From: CBDCGJ01 sp965238305
GTDB lineage: Bacteria; Pseudomonadota; Alphaproteobacteria; GCA-2731375
DNA: 64,000 nt
Assembly (NCBI GenBank): GCA_965238305.1
Contig: CBDEHK010000001.1
Coordinates: 3,720,001 to 3,784,000, forward strand
Reading direction: 5' to 3'
Part shown: positions 17,448 to 26,346 of the stretch, one piece after another
How positions within the stretch are numbered: position 1 is the first letter of the stretch
How the letters are laid out: each line of letters starts with the position of its first letter
Translations under genes and position numbers: made by a program
The notes under the pieces: generated by a model
The model's input: only the letters and a program-made list of their open reading frames with translations
Database searches by the model: none
Told to the model about the DNA's origin: nothing

Positions 17448-19733
17448 TCAAGCAGACAACTTGGCTTGAGTATCTGCATTGTTTGACCCGGTCGAGTTTC
17501 GGTCCTCGTCAACTGCACTCATACTCAACTCCACGCGCACTTCGGCGCCTCCATCCGGGTGATCCGACAAAACGATCTGACCACCATGATCCTCAACAAT
17601 TTTCTTTACTATTGCCAAACCCAGGCCGGTTCCTTTAGCTCGGGTTGTTACATAAGGCTCCATCAACATGTCGCGTTCTTCCAGCGGCAGACCAATACCA
17701 TTGTCCCTAACAACAATGGCGACAAGGTCGACTTCGTCGATAACACTGAGTTCGATGCGGCCACGCGGCGCGTCCGCACCATCACGCTCCCGGCGACCAA
17801 TTATCGCATCAAATGCATTTTGCAGAATATTGGTAAATACTTGTGAAAGCTGGCGACTGTCACAGCGGATACGCAAGGCCTTGTCTGGCAGGTCGCTGAC
17901 ATAATCGACATCACTATGCGCCATTTGTTGAGGGAATAAATTGTCCCGCGCCAGCACACACAAGTCTTCCATCTGGAAAACCGGCGACGGCATCCGGGCA
18001 AAGTCGGAGAACTCATCGACCATGCGCCCGATATCGTCGACTTGGCGAATGATGGTGTCCGTACACTTAATAAAAACTTCTGGATCGTTGGAAATCTGTT
18101 TGAGATAGCGCCGCTTCAATCGCTCGGCGGATAGTTGGATCGGGGTTAATGGATTTTTTATCTCATGGGCAATTCGACGAGCAACTTCTGCCCAGGCCGC
18201 CTTGCGTTGTGCGGATACGAGTTCGGTAACGTCATCAAATGTTGCGACAAAACTTTGCTGGGAGTCACTTCCCAAATGTCCCGCGACCCGAGCCAGGAAT
18301 ATATGTCGATGCCCTCTGCGGATCACCGTCACCTGTTCTTCGGCCACCCGATGGGGATTGGTTTTCGCTTTTTCAAGTAACGGTGCCATCTCAGGCACCA
18401 AGTCCGCAAATAGCTGACCAATCATTTCGTCACGGCGGGTTTCCAACAATTCTGCTGCCGATGGGTTGGGTAAATTAATCCGCCCCTCATCGTCCAATCC
18501 GACGACACCTGACGACACGCCTGTTAACACGGCTTCAGTGAATTGACGGCGTCGATCAAGTTTGCGATTGGCTTCCACTAACTCACTTCGCTGCTCCCCA
18601 AGCTGTACCGCCATGCGATTAAAGGCAGAACTTAATGTGCCCAATTCATCGTCGCTTGCGGTTTCATCGACGCGAGCTTCATAGTCCCCCATTCGGACCT
18701 GTTCCGCCGCATTCGCCAACGCCGATATTGGCGTAACTAATCGCGTCGCCACCGATAGTCCAAGCCAAATTGCGAAAACCAGAAGCATTAATGACAAAAC
18801 AATAAAGATTAGCGTGGTCGTCAATTGGAAATCGAACCGAGCGCCTTCCAGGGTTTCATATTCGCGAACCACATCGCGGGTTTGCTGAACATGTCCTAAG
18901 ACTATTGGATCCACGAAACGTCCTACATAAAGATAAACATCGCCGAACCGGTCCAAACGAATGACCCCGCGCACCTGGTCTTCTTTGACAGTTTTGACCA
19001 GGACAAATGTACCCGGTGTTGCATTATGTGCGGCTTGCAAGACTTCTGCCGGGACACTATCAAAGGTCGCGGCAAGGCTTAGGCTTGTCCGCGCCAGCAC
19101 CCGCCCAGACCCATCAAATACAGTTGCCTCGCTAAGGTTTCGAATGACCGCCACGGTCGACAGAAATTGATTGAACAAGGGTGGGTTGCTGACCAGGAAT
19201 TCCTTTTTTTGGTTCAGATCATTGGCGATCACCAACAAGTCCGAACCGATGGTCCCACGATGTTCCGCGACATAGGCTTCCGCTACCGCCAAACTTTCAC
19301 CTAAGGCGGTTCGGACCCGTTCGGAAAACCACGACTGAATACCAAGGTAGAAGAAGATCGCCGAGAATACGGCCACAAAGATTGCCGGTGCAACAGCAAC
19401 AATACTAAATAGGACCGCAAATCGAACGTGTAGCTTGGAGCCAGTTTTCCCTTGCTGATGATCGGCCCATAGAGCGACTAAATAACGGCCCAAGAATGCG
19501 CCCAATATGAGCAACAAAGCCAAATCAACGAGTAACATCGACAACACCGCATCTGGTGTCGGCGCCCACGGCAAAGCACCACTCCACAATAACGAAGTGC
19601 TAAAAACCGACACGCCAGTCGCAATGGTTAACCAGAAAGCGACCTTGTTTGGACGGCGAAAGAGCCGACCAGCCGCCCCAAGCGAACGGGTCACAAATTC
19701 TTCCAATACGCCGACTTCGTTGCTCGTGGTCAT
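17448..19733 (-). CDS. ntrY: Nitrogen regulation sensor histidine kinase NtrY
   Basis: The 761-residue membrane kinase has about three N-terminal hydrophobic helices, a periplasmic region, another helix near residue 305, a HAMP linker, a PAS-like domain (GVSSGVVGLDDEGRINLPNPSAAELL), the phosphorylated histidine in RRIAHEIKNPLTPIQLSAERLK and an ATPase domain with NILQNAFDAIIG, DNGIGLP and GTGLGLAIVKKIVEDHGG. It would phosphorylate NtrX. The ATG at 19733 follows a weak GAGAGCTGG site. The 103 bases between it and the ntrC stop probably carry a separate promoter, though I saw no clear consensus. Confidence 0.94.
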   Translation of the reverse strand: MTTSNEVGVLEEFVTRSLGAAGRLFRRPNKVAFWLTIATGVSVFSTSLLWSGALPWAPTPDAVLSMLLVDLALLLILGAFLGRYLVALWADHQQGKTGSKLHVRFAVLFSIVAVAPAIFVAVFSAIFFYLGIQSWFSERVRTALGESLAVAEAYVAEHRGTIGSDLLVIANDLNQKKEFLVSNPPLFNQFLSTVAVIRNLSEATVFDGSGRVLARTSLSLAATFDSVPAEVLQAAHNATPGTFVLVKTVKEDQVRGVIRLDRFGDVYLYVGRFVDPIVLGHVQQTRDVVREYETLEGARFDFQLTTTLIFIVLSLMLLVFAIWLGLSVATRLVTPISALANAAEQVRMGDYEARVDETASDDELGTLSSAFNRMAVQLGEQRSELVEANRKLDRRRQFTEAVLTGVSSGVVGLDDEGRINLPNPSAAELLETRRDEMIGQLFADLVPEMAPLLEKAKTNPHRVAEEQVTVIRRGHRHIFLARVAGHLGSDSQQSFVATFDDVTELVSAQRKAAWAEVARRIAHEIKNPLTPIQLSAERLKRRYLKQISNDPEVFIKCTDTIIRQVDDIGRMVDEFSDFARMPSPVFQMEDLCVLARDNLFPQQMAHSDVDYVSDLPDKALRIRCDSRQLSQVFTNILQNAFDAIIGRRERDGADAPRGRIELSVIDEVDLVAIVVRDNGIGLPLEERDMLMEPYVTTRAKGTGLGLAIVKKIVEDHGGQIVLSDHPDGGAEVRVELSMSAVDEDRNSTGSNNADTQAKLSA

Positions 19734-19836
19734 CCAGCTCTCATGATCGTTTCAGCATGTCCATCACGTAAAAACGATTCGTACCGCATTCTTACACGAT
19801 TTGTTGCAATAATGCATCATTTGAGGCGGTTTTGCA

Positions 19837-21282
19837 TCACTGACTTTGACGACTCACTTGTATGTCGAGATCTCTGATCTTTTTCCTGAGTGTATTTCGG
19901 TTCAGGCCAAGCAATTGTGCTGCTTTTACTTGGTTGCCGCGGGTGGCTGCCAAACTTATTTCCAACAACGGTTTTTCGATCTCACGGAGAATTCGGTCAT
20001 ATAAATCGGGGGGCGGCAAACTGTCGCCGTGAGCAGCAAAGTATCGATTGAGATGGTGGGCGACAGAATCGCCCAAACTCGCCCCCTCGCCATCATGCGG
20101 CGAAATCGGCTCCTGTTGATTTACGCTCAATTCAGCTTCGATAACGTCAATACCAATTTCATCTTCGGCATAAAGTGCCGCAAGCCGACGAACAAAATTC
20201 TCAAGTTCACGAACATTACCAGGGAAACGGTGTTTGCGCAGGCGATCCATCGCCGCTGCATCAATGGTTTTTGGCGGCAGACCCTCTTGCACGGCTTCGT
20301 TTAGGAAATGTCGTACCAAATCTGGGATGTCTTCTGAACGTTCACGTAACGGTGGCAGACGCAATGGCACCACATTAAGGCGATAAAACAAGTCTTCGCG
20401 AAATAAGCCCTGTTTTATCAACACCCGCAAATCCTTGTTGGTTGCCGCAACAATTCGTACATCTGTCCGAACCGGCACGCGTCCGCCGACCGTAACAAAT
20501 TCGCCTTGTTGCAAAACCCGCAGCAATCGAGTTTGCGCTTCTGTTGGCATATCACCGATTTCATCCAGAAATAGCGTACCGCTTTCGGCCTGCTCAAATC
20601 GCCCGGTGCTGCGCTGCAAGGCGCCCGTGAATGCTCCTTTTTCGTGTCCGAACAATTCGCTTTCGATCAACTCCTTCGGAATTGCTGCCATATTCACGGC
20701 GACAAATGGGCCGTTACGGCGTTTTCCGTAGTCGTGCAGCGCGCGTGCAACCAGTTCTTTGCCGGTCCCAGATTCGCCAGAGATCATGACCGTCAATTCT
20801 GTTTGCATCAGACGGGCAAGCGTTCTGTAAATTTCTTGCATCGCAGCCGAACGGCCGATCAGCGGCATTTCCTCTTCACCATCTGTGCGGGTAGAAATTC
20901 TGCCGTCACCGCGTTTCGACGTTTCAAGTGCCGCGCCGACAACATTGATTAGTTCTTTTAAGTCAAAAGGCTTTGGCAAATATTCGTAGGCACCCCGCTC
21001 AGTCGCCTTGATCGCTGTAAGTAATGTTGATTGCGCGCTCATCACTAAAATCGGAAGGTCTGGTCGGATGCGTTTGATCCGCGGCAACAAATCTAATCCG
21101 TTTTCATCCGGCATAACGACATCGGTGATGACGAGATCTCCTTCGCCCTCCGAGACCCAACGCCAAAGGCTGGCGGCGTTACTGGTACAACGCACATCGT
21201 AACCAGCGCGCCCCAGGGCTTGCGTTAACACAGTGCGGATCGCACGATCATCATCGGCGATCAAAATTCTTTCGCCACTCAT
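19837..21282 (-). CDS. ntrC: Nitrogen regulation protein NR(I), NtrC
   Basis: The 481-residue sigma-54 activator has a receiver domain with the phospho-acceptor in LVITDVVMPDENGLDLLP, an AAA+ domain with Walker A ISGESGTGKELVARALH, an intact GAFTGA loop in ELFGHEKGAFTGALQRSTGRF and Walker B GTLFLDEIGDMP, and a Fis-type helix-turn-helix (GNQVKAAQLLGLNRNTLRKKIRDL). It activates nitrogen assimilation genes when phosphorylated by NtrB. Its ATG overlaps the ntrB stop by four bases. A matching palindromic binding site lies at the dusB promoter at the head of this operon, so autoregulation is likely. Confidence 0.96.
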   Translation of the reverse strand: MSGERILIADDDRAIRTVLTQALGRAGYDVRCTSNAASLWRWVSEGEGDLVITDVVMPDENGLDLLPRIKRIRPDLPILVMSAQSTLLTAIKATERGAYEYLPKPFDLKELINVVGAALETSKRGDGRISTRTDGEEEMPLIGRSAAMQEIYRTLARLMQTELTVMISGESGTGKELVARALHDYGKRRNGPFVAVNMAAIPKELIESELFGHEKGAFTGALQRSTGRFEQAESGTLFLDEIGDMPTEAQTRLLRVLQQGEFVTVGGRVPVRTDVRIVAATNKDLRVLIKQGLFREDLFYRLNVVPLRLPPLRERSEDIPDLVRHFLNEAVQEGLPPKTIDAAAMDRLRKHRFPGNVRELENFVRRLAALYAEDEIGIDVIEAELSVNQQEPISPHDGEGASLGDSVAHHLNRYFAAHGDSLPPPDLYDRILREIEKPLLEISLAATRGNQVKAAQLLGLNRNTLRKKIRDLDIQVSRQSQ

Positions 21283-22352
21283 TGCGGTGTTCCCTCCTGC
21301 ATCGGCAGCATCACGCGAAATATTGTTCGACGAGGTTCAGACTCGCACTCCACCACCCCACCAAGATCGCCAACAATCTTGGCCACAAGCGCCAGGCCGA
21401 GACCGCTGCCATATGATTTCGTGGTCAGAAATGGATCGAAAAGATAAGGTTGAATATCAGCGGGAACACCGGCGCCGTTGTCCTGGACAGTCACCTCCAA
21501 TGGCAATTTAACTTTTGCTTTGCTACCCGGCACTTCCAACCGCACGCCATGGCGGAAAGCTGTCTTTAGAATAATTTCACCGCCTTGACGCCCGGTTGCT
21601 TCCGCGGCGTTTTTTACCAAGTTCAGAAAGACCTGAACCAGCTCGTCAAAATCACCTCTGACCGGGGGCAACGATGGATCATAGTCTTCCATGATACGGA
21701 CATCGCCGGCGAAACCTGCTTTGGCAACTTTGCGCACACGCTCCAAGACCCGGTGAATATTGACCGGTCGTCGTTGGATCGGTTTATCGGAAAACATTTC
21801 CATTCGCTCGACCATCGCGACGATGCGATCGGCTTCGTCGCAAATCAGTTGGGTCAGCTCCCGATCATCTGGTGTCGCATTTTGCTCGAGCAATTGTGCG
21901 GCACCACGTATTCCGCTGAGTGGATTTTTCACTTCGTGTGCCAATACGGCAGCCATGCCGGTCACGGAACGGGCGGCCGAGCGATGAGTCAATTGGCGAT
22001 CCATCTTGTTGGCGATGGTATTTTCTTGCATCGACACGATGACATCGTCGGTGCGTTCGGCCAAAGGCGAGACGGTAATATTGACCAATCGTGCCCCGGT
22101 CCGTGGTGTGCCTAAATTCACCTCATATTCACTGGTGGTAACGCGGTCTTGCTGGACCTGCTCCACCAATGACAAAAGCGGACTATCATAGGGGATAATT
22201 TCATCAAGCCGTTGCGACAAAAGATAACTGGCGCCGGCGGCGAAAAACTGCTCCGCGGCCTGATTAACGAAAGAAATTTGCTGGCCTGATCCGACCACAA
22301 GTACCGGATGGACGAGAGAGTTAATGATCGCGCCCTGGGCCGGCAGGTTCAT
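21279..22352 (-). CDS. ntrB: Nitrogen regulation sensor kinase NR(II), NtrB
   Basis: The 357-residue soluble kinase has an N-terminal PAS domain (LVVGSGQQISFVNQAAEQFF), the phosphorylated histidine in VLAHEVKNPLSGIRGAAQLLEQN near residue 140, and the ATPase motifs FLNLVKNAAEATG, VQDNGAGVPAD and GSGLGLALVAKIVGDLGG. It phosphorylates or dephosphorylates NtrC under control of PII. ATG 22352 overlaps the dusB stop by one base (TGATG); a GTG one codon upstream is an equally possible start. No membrane segments, as expected for NtrB. Confidence 0.95.
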   Translation of the reverse strand: MNLPAQGAIINSLVHPVLVVGSGQQISFVNQAAEQFFAAGASYLLSQRLDEIIPYDSPLLSLVEQVQQDRVTTSEYEVNLGTPRTGARLVNITVSPLAERTDDVIVSMQENTIANKMDRQLTHRSAARSVTGMAAVLAHEVKNPLSGIRGAAQLLEQNATPDDRELTQLICDEADRIVAMVERMEMFSDKPIQRRPVNIHRVLERVRKVAKAGFAGDVRIMEDYDPSLPPVRGDFDELVQVFLNLVKNAAEATGRQGGEIILKTAFRHGVRLEVPGSKAKVKLPLEVTVQDNGAGVPADIQPYLFDPFLTTKSYGSGLGLALVAKIVGDLGGVVECESEPRRTIFRVMLPMQEGTPQ

Positions 22353-23341
22353 CACGCCGCTACCAACGCATCTTCTTGGCGACGATAAAGATCGCTGATG
22401 CGACCCATCACGTCACCAGCGTCGTTCAAGCGCTGCAGCGGCTGATATTGCGATTTTGAAAAACCGGCCGCGACCATATACCAACCGATATGTTTGCGAG
22501 CGATACGCATTCCGCGCTGGTCGCCATAACAGTTGAGCAGTCCCCGATAATGGCGCAGCAGCGTATCCCGTTGTTGTTCAAGCGTGGGTTCCGCCGATCG
22601 TGTTACAGCTTGCAAATATGCGATGACCTGACTCGGAAACCACGGGCGCCCGCAGCTACCCCGCCCAATCATCACGCCATCCGCGTTGGAACGGCGCAAG
22701 ATGTTCGCCGCATCTTCCACACAATGAATATCGCCATTCGCAATAACCGGAATGTCGACGCCGTCCTTTACTTCAGCAATGAAATCCCAATCGGCACGGC
22801 CATTATAGAACTGCTGGCGGGTACGGCCATGCACGGTCACCATTTGCACACCTAGATCTTGCGCGATTTTTGCCAATCGCGGCGCATTTCGAGAATTGAA
22901 ATCCCAACCCGTTCGCATTTTCAAAGTGACGGGAACTGAAGTGGCGGCAACCGTCGCAGCAATTATTTTCGCCGCTGTTGTTTCGTCTCGCATAAGCGCT
23001 GAGCCGCCAATGCCATTGACAACTTTTTTCACCGGACAGCCCATATTGATGTCGATTATATCGGCACCCAAATCAACATTATAGCGGGCTGCGTCCGCCA
23101 TCAAATCAGGGTCGCAGCCGGCCAATTGCACGACAAATGGGTGATCGCCTGACGATCGTTTGGTACGTTCAAGTGATTTACGGGTGTGACGGGTCGAAGA
23201 TTTGCCAGCCACCATCTCGCAGACAACCATGCCGACGCCAAATTCACTCACGAGGGTGCGAAATGGCGCATCGGTGACGCCAGACATAGGCGCCAGGATC
23301 ACCGGGTGAGCAAGCTCAATCGGGCCGATTTTTATGGTCAT
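22352..23341 (-). CDS. dusB: tRNA-dihydrouridine synthase (DusB/NifR3)
   Basis: The 329-residue FMN enzyme reduces uridine to dihydrouridine in tRNA. The TIM barrel begins with PVILAPMSGVTDAPFRTLV; the catalytic cysteine is in IDINMGCPVKKVVNGIGGSALM near residue 98, and FMN/tRNA residues appear in KMRTGWD, TVHGRTRQQFYNGRADW and DGVMIGRGSCGRPW. It heads the ntrBC operon, the arrangement for which the gene was first called nifR3 in alphaproteobacteria. A promoter-like sequence and an NtrC-type palindrome lie 20-64 bases upstream, so its expression may follow nitrogen status. Confidence 0.95.
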   Translation of the reverse strand: MTIKIGPIELAHPVILAPMSGVTDAPFRTLVSEFGVGMVVCEMVAGKSSTRHTRKSLERTKRSSGDHPFVVQLAGCDPDLMADAARYNVDLGADIIDINMGCPVKKVVNGIGGSALMRDETTAAKIIAATVAATSVPVTLKMRTGWDFNSRNAPRLAKIAQDLGVQMVTVHGRTRQQFYNGRADWDFIAEVKDGVDIPVIANGDIHCVEDAANILRRSNADGVMIGRGSCGRPWFPSQVIAYLQAVTRSAEPTLEQQRDTLLRHYRGLLNCYGDQRGMRIARKHIGWYMVAAGFSKSQYQPLQRLNDAGDVMGRISDLYRRQEDALVAA

Positions 23342-23360
23342 AATTTAGGCAATCTCTTTT

Positions 23361-23379
23361 TTGCACAAATTTAGTGCAA
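23361..23379 (-). promoter_or_regulatory. Putative NtrC binding site at the dusB-ntrBC promoter
   Basis: The 19-base sequence TTGCACTAAATTTGTGCAA (minus strand) is a perfect inverted repeat TTGCAC-N7-GTGCAA and fits the known NtrC consensus TGCAC-N7-GTGCA. It overlaps the -10 element by two bases and covers the likely transcription start, a placement expected for repression rather than activation, like the NtrC site at the enteric glnL promoter. Confidence 0.65.
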
Positions 23380-23405
23380 TATAACCCAGATTGGCGTTGA
23401 TGCAA
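23378..23405 (-). promoter_or_regulatory. Putative sigma-70 promoter of dusB-ntrBC
   Basis: On the minus strand TTGCAT (23405-23400) and TATATT (23383-23378) are separated by 16 bases. The -10 element differs from consensus at one base; the -35 keeps TTG. The predicted start falls near 23371, inside the NtrC-type palindrome and about 30 bases before the dusB ATG. Confidence 0.5.
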
Positions 23406-23494
23406 GGTAGAATAGATCTCAAACTTGGCGTCAACCCAGGAAACGGTTAGGTTGCCCCCAAATGCGTCACGTCCCATAAGTTAGAATGGTGTAA

Positions 23495-24649
23495 ATGTCC
23501 ACAGCAGCTTTGATTGTCGCCGCCGGTCGCGGAGTTAGAACTGGTGCCGATATCCCAAAACAATATTTGTCTTTGGGTTCGGAAACGGTGCTGCGTCATA
23601 GCCTGAATCGGTTCCTTGGACATCCGTCGATTGACCATGTTCAAGTCGTCATCGCTAGCGGTAGCGAAGCACATTATGATCGTAGTATTGAGAACCTAAA
23701 CTTGCCAGCACCGGTGATTGGTGGGGAAACCCGGCAGATTTCCGTTTTGAACGGCCTGACGGCGCTCAATCAATATGCACCACATAATGTCCTAATCCAC
23801 GATGCCGCCCGTCCATTTCTGCCGGTCGATATGCTGGATCGGATCGTCAATAAATTGGTGGATGTCGAGGCGGTTATCCCCGCTTTGCCCGTTGCTGATA
23901 GTTTGGTTCGCAGCGATAGGAAAACGACGGCTGCAGAGGTATCGCGGGAACATTTGTATCGCGTACAAACTCCGCAAGCCTTTCGATTTGAAAAAATCCT
24001 CTCCGCCCATCAACAGGCATCGCAGGAAAATTTCAACGACGATGCATCGGTTTTTCGGGCGGCAGGCGGCAAAGTCATAGTTGTAGAAGGCAGCGAACGG
24101 GCTTTCAAGATCACCAATAACGAAGATTTGGAGCGTGCCCGTGCCATGGTAGGGATGCAAATGGAAATACGGGTAGGACAGGGATTTGACGTCCATCGCT
24201 TTGGCCCTGGCGACAGCGTCACCCTTTGCGGCATCGACATTCCCCACCAACATAGCTTGGTCGGCCATTCGGACGCCGACGTCGCCCTGCACGCGCTCAC
24301 CGATGCGATCCTTGGTGCGATTGGCGCAGGCGACATCGGGACACATTTTCCACCCGAAGATCCTCAATGGTGGGGCGCGGATTCTGCTGTTTTTCTAGAT
24401 CATGCCGCCAAGGCGGTGCTTGGTCAGGGCGGTCAAATTCTCAATCTCGACCTCACCATAATTTGTGAACAACCAAAAATCGGACCTTTTCGTGAGCCAA
24501 TGCGCGTGCGCTTGGCGAACCTGCTCAGCCTCGACGTCCATCGGGTCAGCGTCAAAGCGACAACCACCGAAGGTTTGGGTTTCACCGGCCGGGGCGAAGG
24601 CATAGCGGCGCAAGCAACCGTGACCGTTGAATTGCCGAGACAGCGATGA
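23495..24649 (+). CDS. ispDF: Bifunctional IspD/IspF (MEP cytidylyltransferase and MEcPP synthase)
   Basis: The 384-residue fusion catalyses two steps of the non-mevalonate isoprenoid pathway. Residues 1-220 are the IspD cytidylyltransferase (VAAGRGVRTGADIPKQYLSLG, HDAARPF near 105). Residues about 225-384 are IspF, with metal ligands in GFDVHRFGPGD and SLVGHSDADVALHALTDAILGA, and the TTEGLGFTGRGEGIAAQA end. Fused IspDF is characteristic of alphaproteobacteria and some epsilonproteobacteria. It is divergent from dusB across about 150 bases and opens an operon of five genes with overlapping ends; its stop overlaps pgpA (ATGA). The ATG lacks a strong ribosome site. Confidence 0.96.
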   Translation: MSTAALIVAAGRGVRTGADIPKQYLSLGSETVLRHSLNRFLGHPSIDHVQVVIASGSEAHYDRSIENLNLPAPVIGGETRQISVLNGLTALNQYAPHNVLIHDAARPFLPVDMLDRIVNKLVDVEAVIPALPVADSLVRSDRKTTAAEVSREHLYRVQTPQAFRFEKILSAHQQASQENFNDDASVFRAAGGKVIVVEGSERAFKITNNEDLERARAMVGMQMEIRVGQGFDVHRFGPGDSVTLCGIDIPHQHSLVGHSDADVALHALTDAILGAIGAGDIGTHFPPEDPQWWGADSAVFLDHAAKAVLGQGGQILNLDLTIICEQPKIGPFREPMRVRLANLLSLDVHRVSVKATTTEGLGFTGRGEGIAAQATVTVELPRQR

Positions 24650-25146
24650 TTTCCATCCGTAAACCACCACTCCCGCTATCGCACCCGGCTTGTCTATTGT
24701 CGACGTGGTTTGGTGCCGGCCTCCTGCGACCGGCCTCCGGGACTTGGGGGTCTGCCGCTGCCCTACCGTTTGCCTGGGTGTTCTTGTGGTTCGGTGGACC
24801 CTGGCTGCTCTTGGTGGCTGCGGGCGTGGTTTTTGCGATTGGATGCTGGGCTGCCGACGTTTATGAAAAGGCTGACGGCGGCAAAGATCCTGGCGCCGTC
24901 GTCATCGACGAAGTCGCCGGACAATGGTTGGTCCTCGTAGCAGCTCCGCTTAATCCGTTGGCATTTTTTGTTGGGTTTTTCCTTTTTCGCCTGCTCGACG
25001 TGTTGAAACCGTGGCCGGCCAGTTGGGCCGACAAGCAGGTTAAAGGCGGCTTCGGGATTATGCTGGATGATATTCTGGCGGCCCTATATGCTTTGGCAAT
25101 TATGTATGGCCTGACAATTTGGTTGGGAGAAAATTTTGTCTTCTGA
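24646..25146 (+). CDS. pgpA: Phosphatidylglycerophosphatase A
   Basis: The 166-residue membrane protein dephosphorylates phosphatidylglycerophosphate to phosphatidylglycerol. It has the family start segment LSTWFGAGLLRPASGTWGSAAALPFAW, the acidic metal-binding stretch KDPGAVVIDEVAGQWLVL near residue 85, and FLFRLLDVLKPWPASWADK near 115, with three to four hydrophobic helices. Its ATG overlaps the ispDF stop by four bases and its end overlaps cinA by 11 bases, so translation is coupled through the operon. Confidence 0.94.
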   Translation: MISIRKPPLPLSHPACLLSTWFGAGLLRPASGTWGSAAALPFAWVFLWFGGPWLLLVAAGVVFAIGCWAADVYEKADGGKDPGAVVIDEVAGQWLVLVAAPLNPLAFFVGFFLFRLLDVLKPWPASWADKQVKGGFGIMLDDILAALYALAIMYGLTIWLGENFVF

Positions 25147-25633
25147 CAGCATATTGAATCAAGCGCGATTGCTTCTCGATTCTTGTCGGGAAAAAGAGAT
25201 CCTATTGGCAACGGCGGAGTCTTGCACCGGCGGATTGATCGTCGGTACGTTGACGGAAATTGCCGGCTCCTCAGATGTCGTGGATCGCGGTTTTGTCACT
25301 TACTCCAACGAAGCCAAGAACGAAATGTTAGGCGTGCCGGCGAGCCTAATTGAAAGTCTCGACGCAGTTTCGGAAGCCGTCGCCCGTGCCATGGCAGAGG
25401 GTGCAGTCGGGAAATCCAATGCCCACCTTTCCGTGGCGGTAACAGGTGTCGCCGGTCCCGGTGGTGGTACAGTAGAAAAACCGGTTGGTCTCGTCCATAT
25501 CGCAACCGCACGACACATTGGGGATGTTTATCATCAGCGCATGGAATATGGTGATATTGGTCGCACGGAAATTCGCGCCGCGACTATCGAAAGCGCATTG
25601 GCCATGTTGCAAGCTCAGGTCGACAGCTGGTGA
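25136..25633 (+). CDS. pncC: CinA-family nicotinamide-nucleotide amidase (CinA C-terminal domain only)
   Basis: The 165-residue protein corresponds to the stand-alone CinA C-terminal domain, which deamidates NMN in pyridine nucleotide recycling. Visible motifs are ATAESCTGGLIVGTLTEIAGSSDVVDRGFVTYSNEAK with the active-site serine, and the glycine-rich VAVTGVAGPGGGTVEKPVGLVHIA. The COG1058-type N-terminal domain of long CinA proteins is absent, as is common in alphaproteobacteria. TTG 25136 is the likely start because GGGAGAAAA is positioned before it inside the end of pgpA. Its stop overlaps the next gene as GTGA. Confidence 0.92.
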   Translation: MSSDSILNQARLLLDSCREKEILLATAESCTGGLIVGTLTEIAGSSDVVDRGFVTYSNEAKNEMLGVPASLIESLDAVSEAVARAMAEGAVGKSNAHLSVAVTGVAGPGGGTVEKPVGLVHIATARHIGDVYHQRMEYGDIGRTEIRAATIESALAMLQAQVDSW

Positions 25634-26346
25634 GCTTAACTCCCAACATGATAACAATCCCGGCCTTGCCGTTGCGACAGACGATTTACGTCATCTGCTC
25701 AACCATCGTTATTCAGGCGATCGCGCTCTATTTCTGTTACCAATGGTTTGGCGATGGCCTGAAAACTGTTGCGGCGACAGGAACGCTGCTAGCCGCGATG
25801 ACGGTGTTGCCGGCAGCAAGCGGCGTTGCGTGGATATGGTTGCAAGCGGTTTGGGGGGAATCTGCCGGTTGGCGCGGCTTGGGCGTTATGACAATAAGTA
25901 CAGGCCGACTTCGTCTCGCGGTACTTGCTGGCGCGGCGGCCATGGTTCTCAACACCGCACTCGTCATCCTCCTGCGTCCAATTCTAGGTGCACCAACCAG
26001 CTTGCCGATAGGCGGCGAAGGTGGCATGGCCTCGCAACCCGTCTACGTTATCCTTGCTTTTTTCGTTGGTGCGGTTTTATTGGCGCCGCTATTGGAGGAG
26101 CTTCTGTTCCGCGGAATGCTATTCGGCCTCCTCAGAAAATATCTGTCCTTTTGGCCGGCGGCGCTTATTGCAGCCGAAGCCCACGCCATGATTCATTTTG
26201 ACCCGGCAACAGTTCCTGGCCTGACTGTCGTGTTTGTCATATTCGGCTATCTTTATGAGAAATACAAAAGCCTGTGGCTGCCGATCATAGCCCATGGCAC
26301 CCATAATCTGCTGGTCCTCACCATAGCTTTTACGCAGACTGGATGA
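25630..26346 (+). CDS. CPBP (CAAX/Abi-type) family intramembrane metalloprotease
   Basis: The 238-residue protein has about seven hydrophobic segments and the three CPBP motifs: EELLFRG in APLLEELLFRGMLFGLL near residue 156, the FxxxH-like segment ending AHAMIHFD near 183, and HGTHNLLV near the end. Relatives include Rce1-type prenyl endoproteases and bacteriocin self-immunity proteins; the target here is unknown. The start may be GTG 25630, overlapping the cinA stop, or ATG 25648. It lies in the isoprenoid/phospholipid operon but this does not prove a functional link. Its stop overlaps the next gene as ATGA. Confidence 0.87.
   Translation: MSLTPNMITIPALPLRQTIYVICSTIVIQAIALYFCYQWFGDGLKTVAATGTLLAAMTVLPAASGVAWIWLQAVWGESAGWRGLGVMTISTGRLRLAVLAGAAAMVLNTALVILLRPILGAPTSLPIGGEGGMASQPVYVILAFFVGAVLLAPLLEELLFRGMLFGLLRKYLSFWPAALIAAEAHAMIHFDPATVPGLTVVFVIFGYLYEKYKSLWLPIIAHGTHNLLVLTIAFTQTG

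Noticed and set aside
25485..26201. 238-codon forward frame overlapping cinA and the CPBP gene
   Set aside because: Runs in another frame across two real genes, rich in Arg, Trp and Cys; a shadow of the real reading frames.
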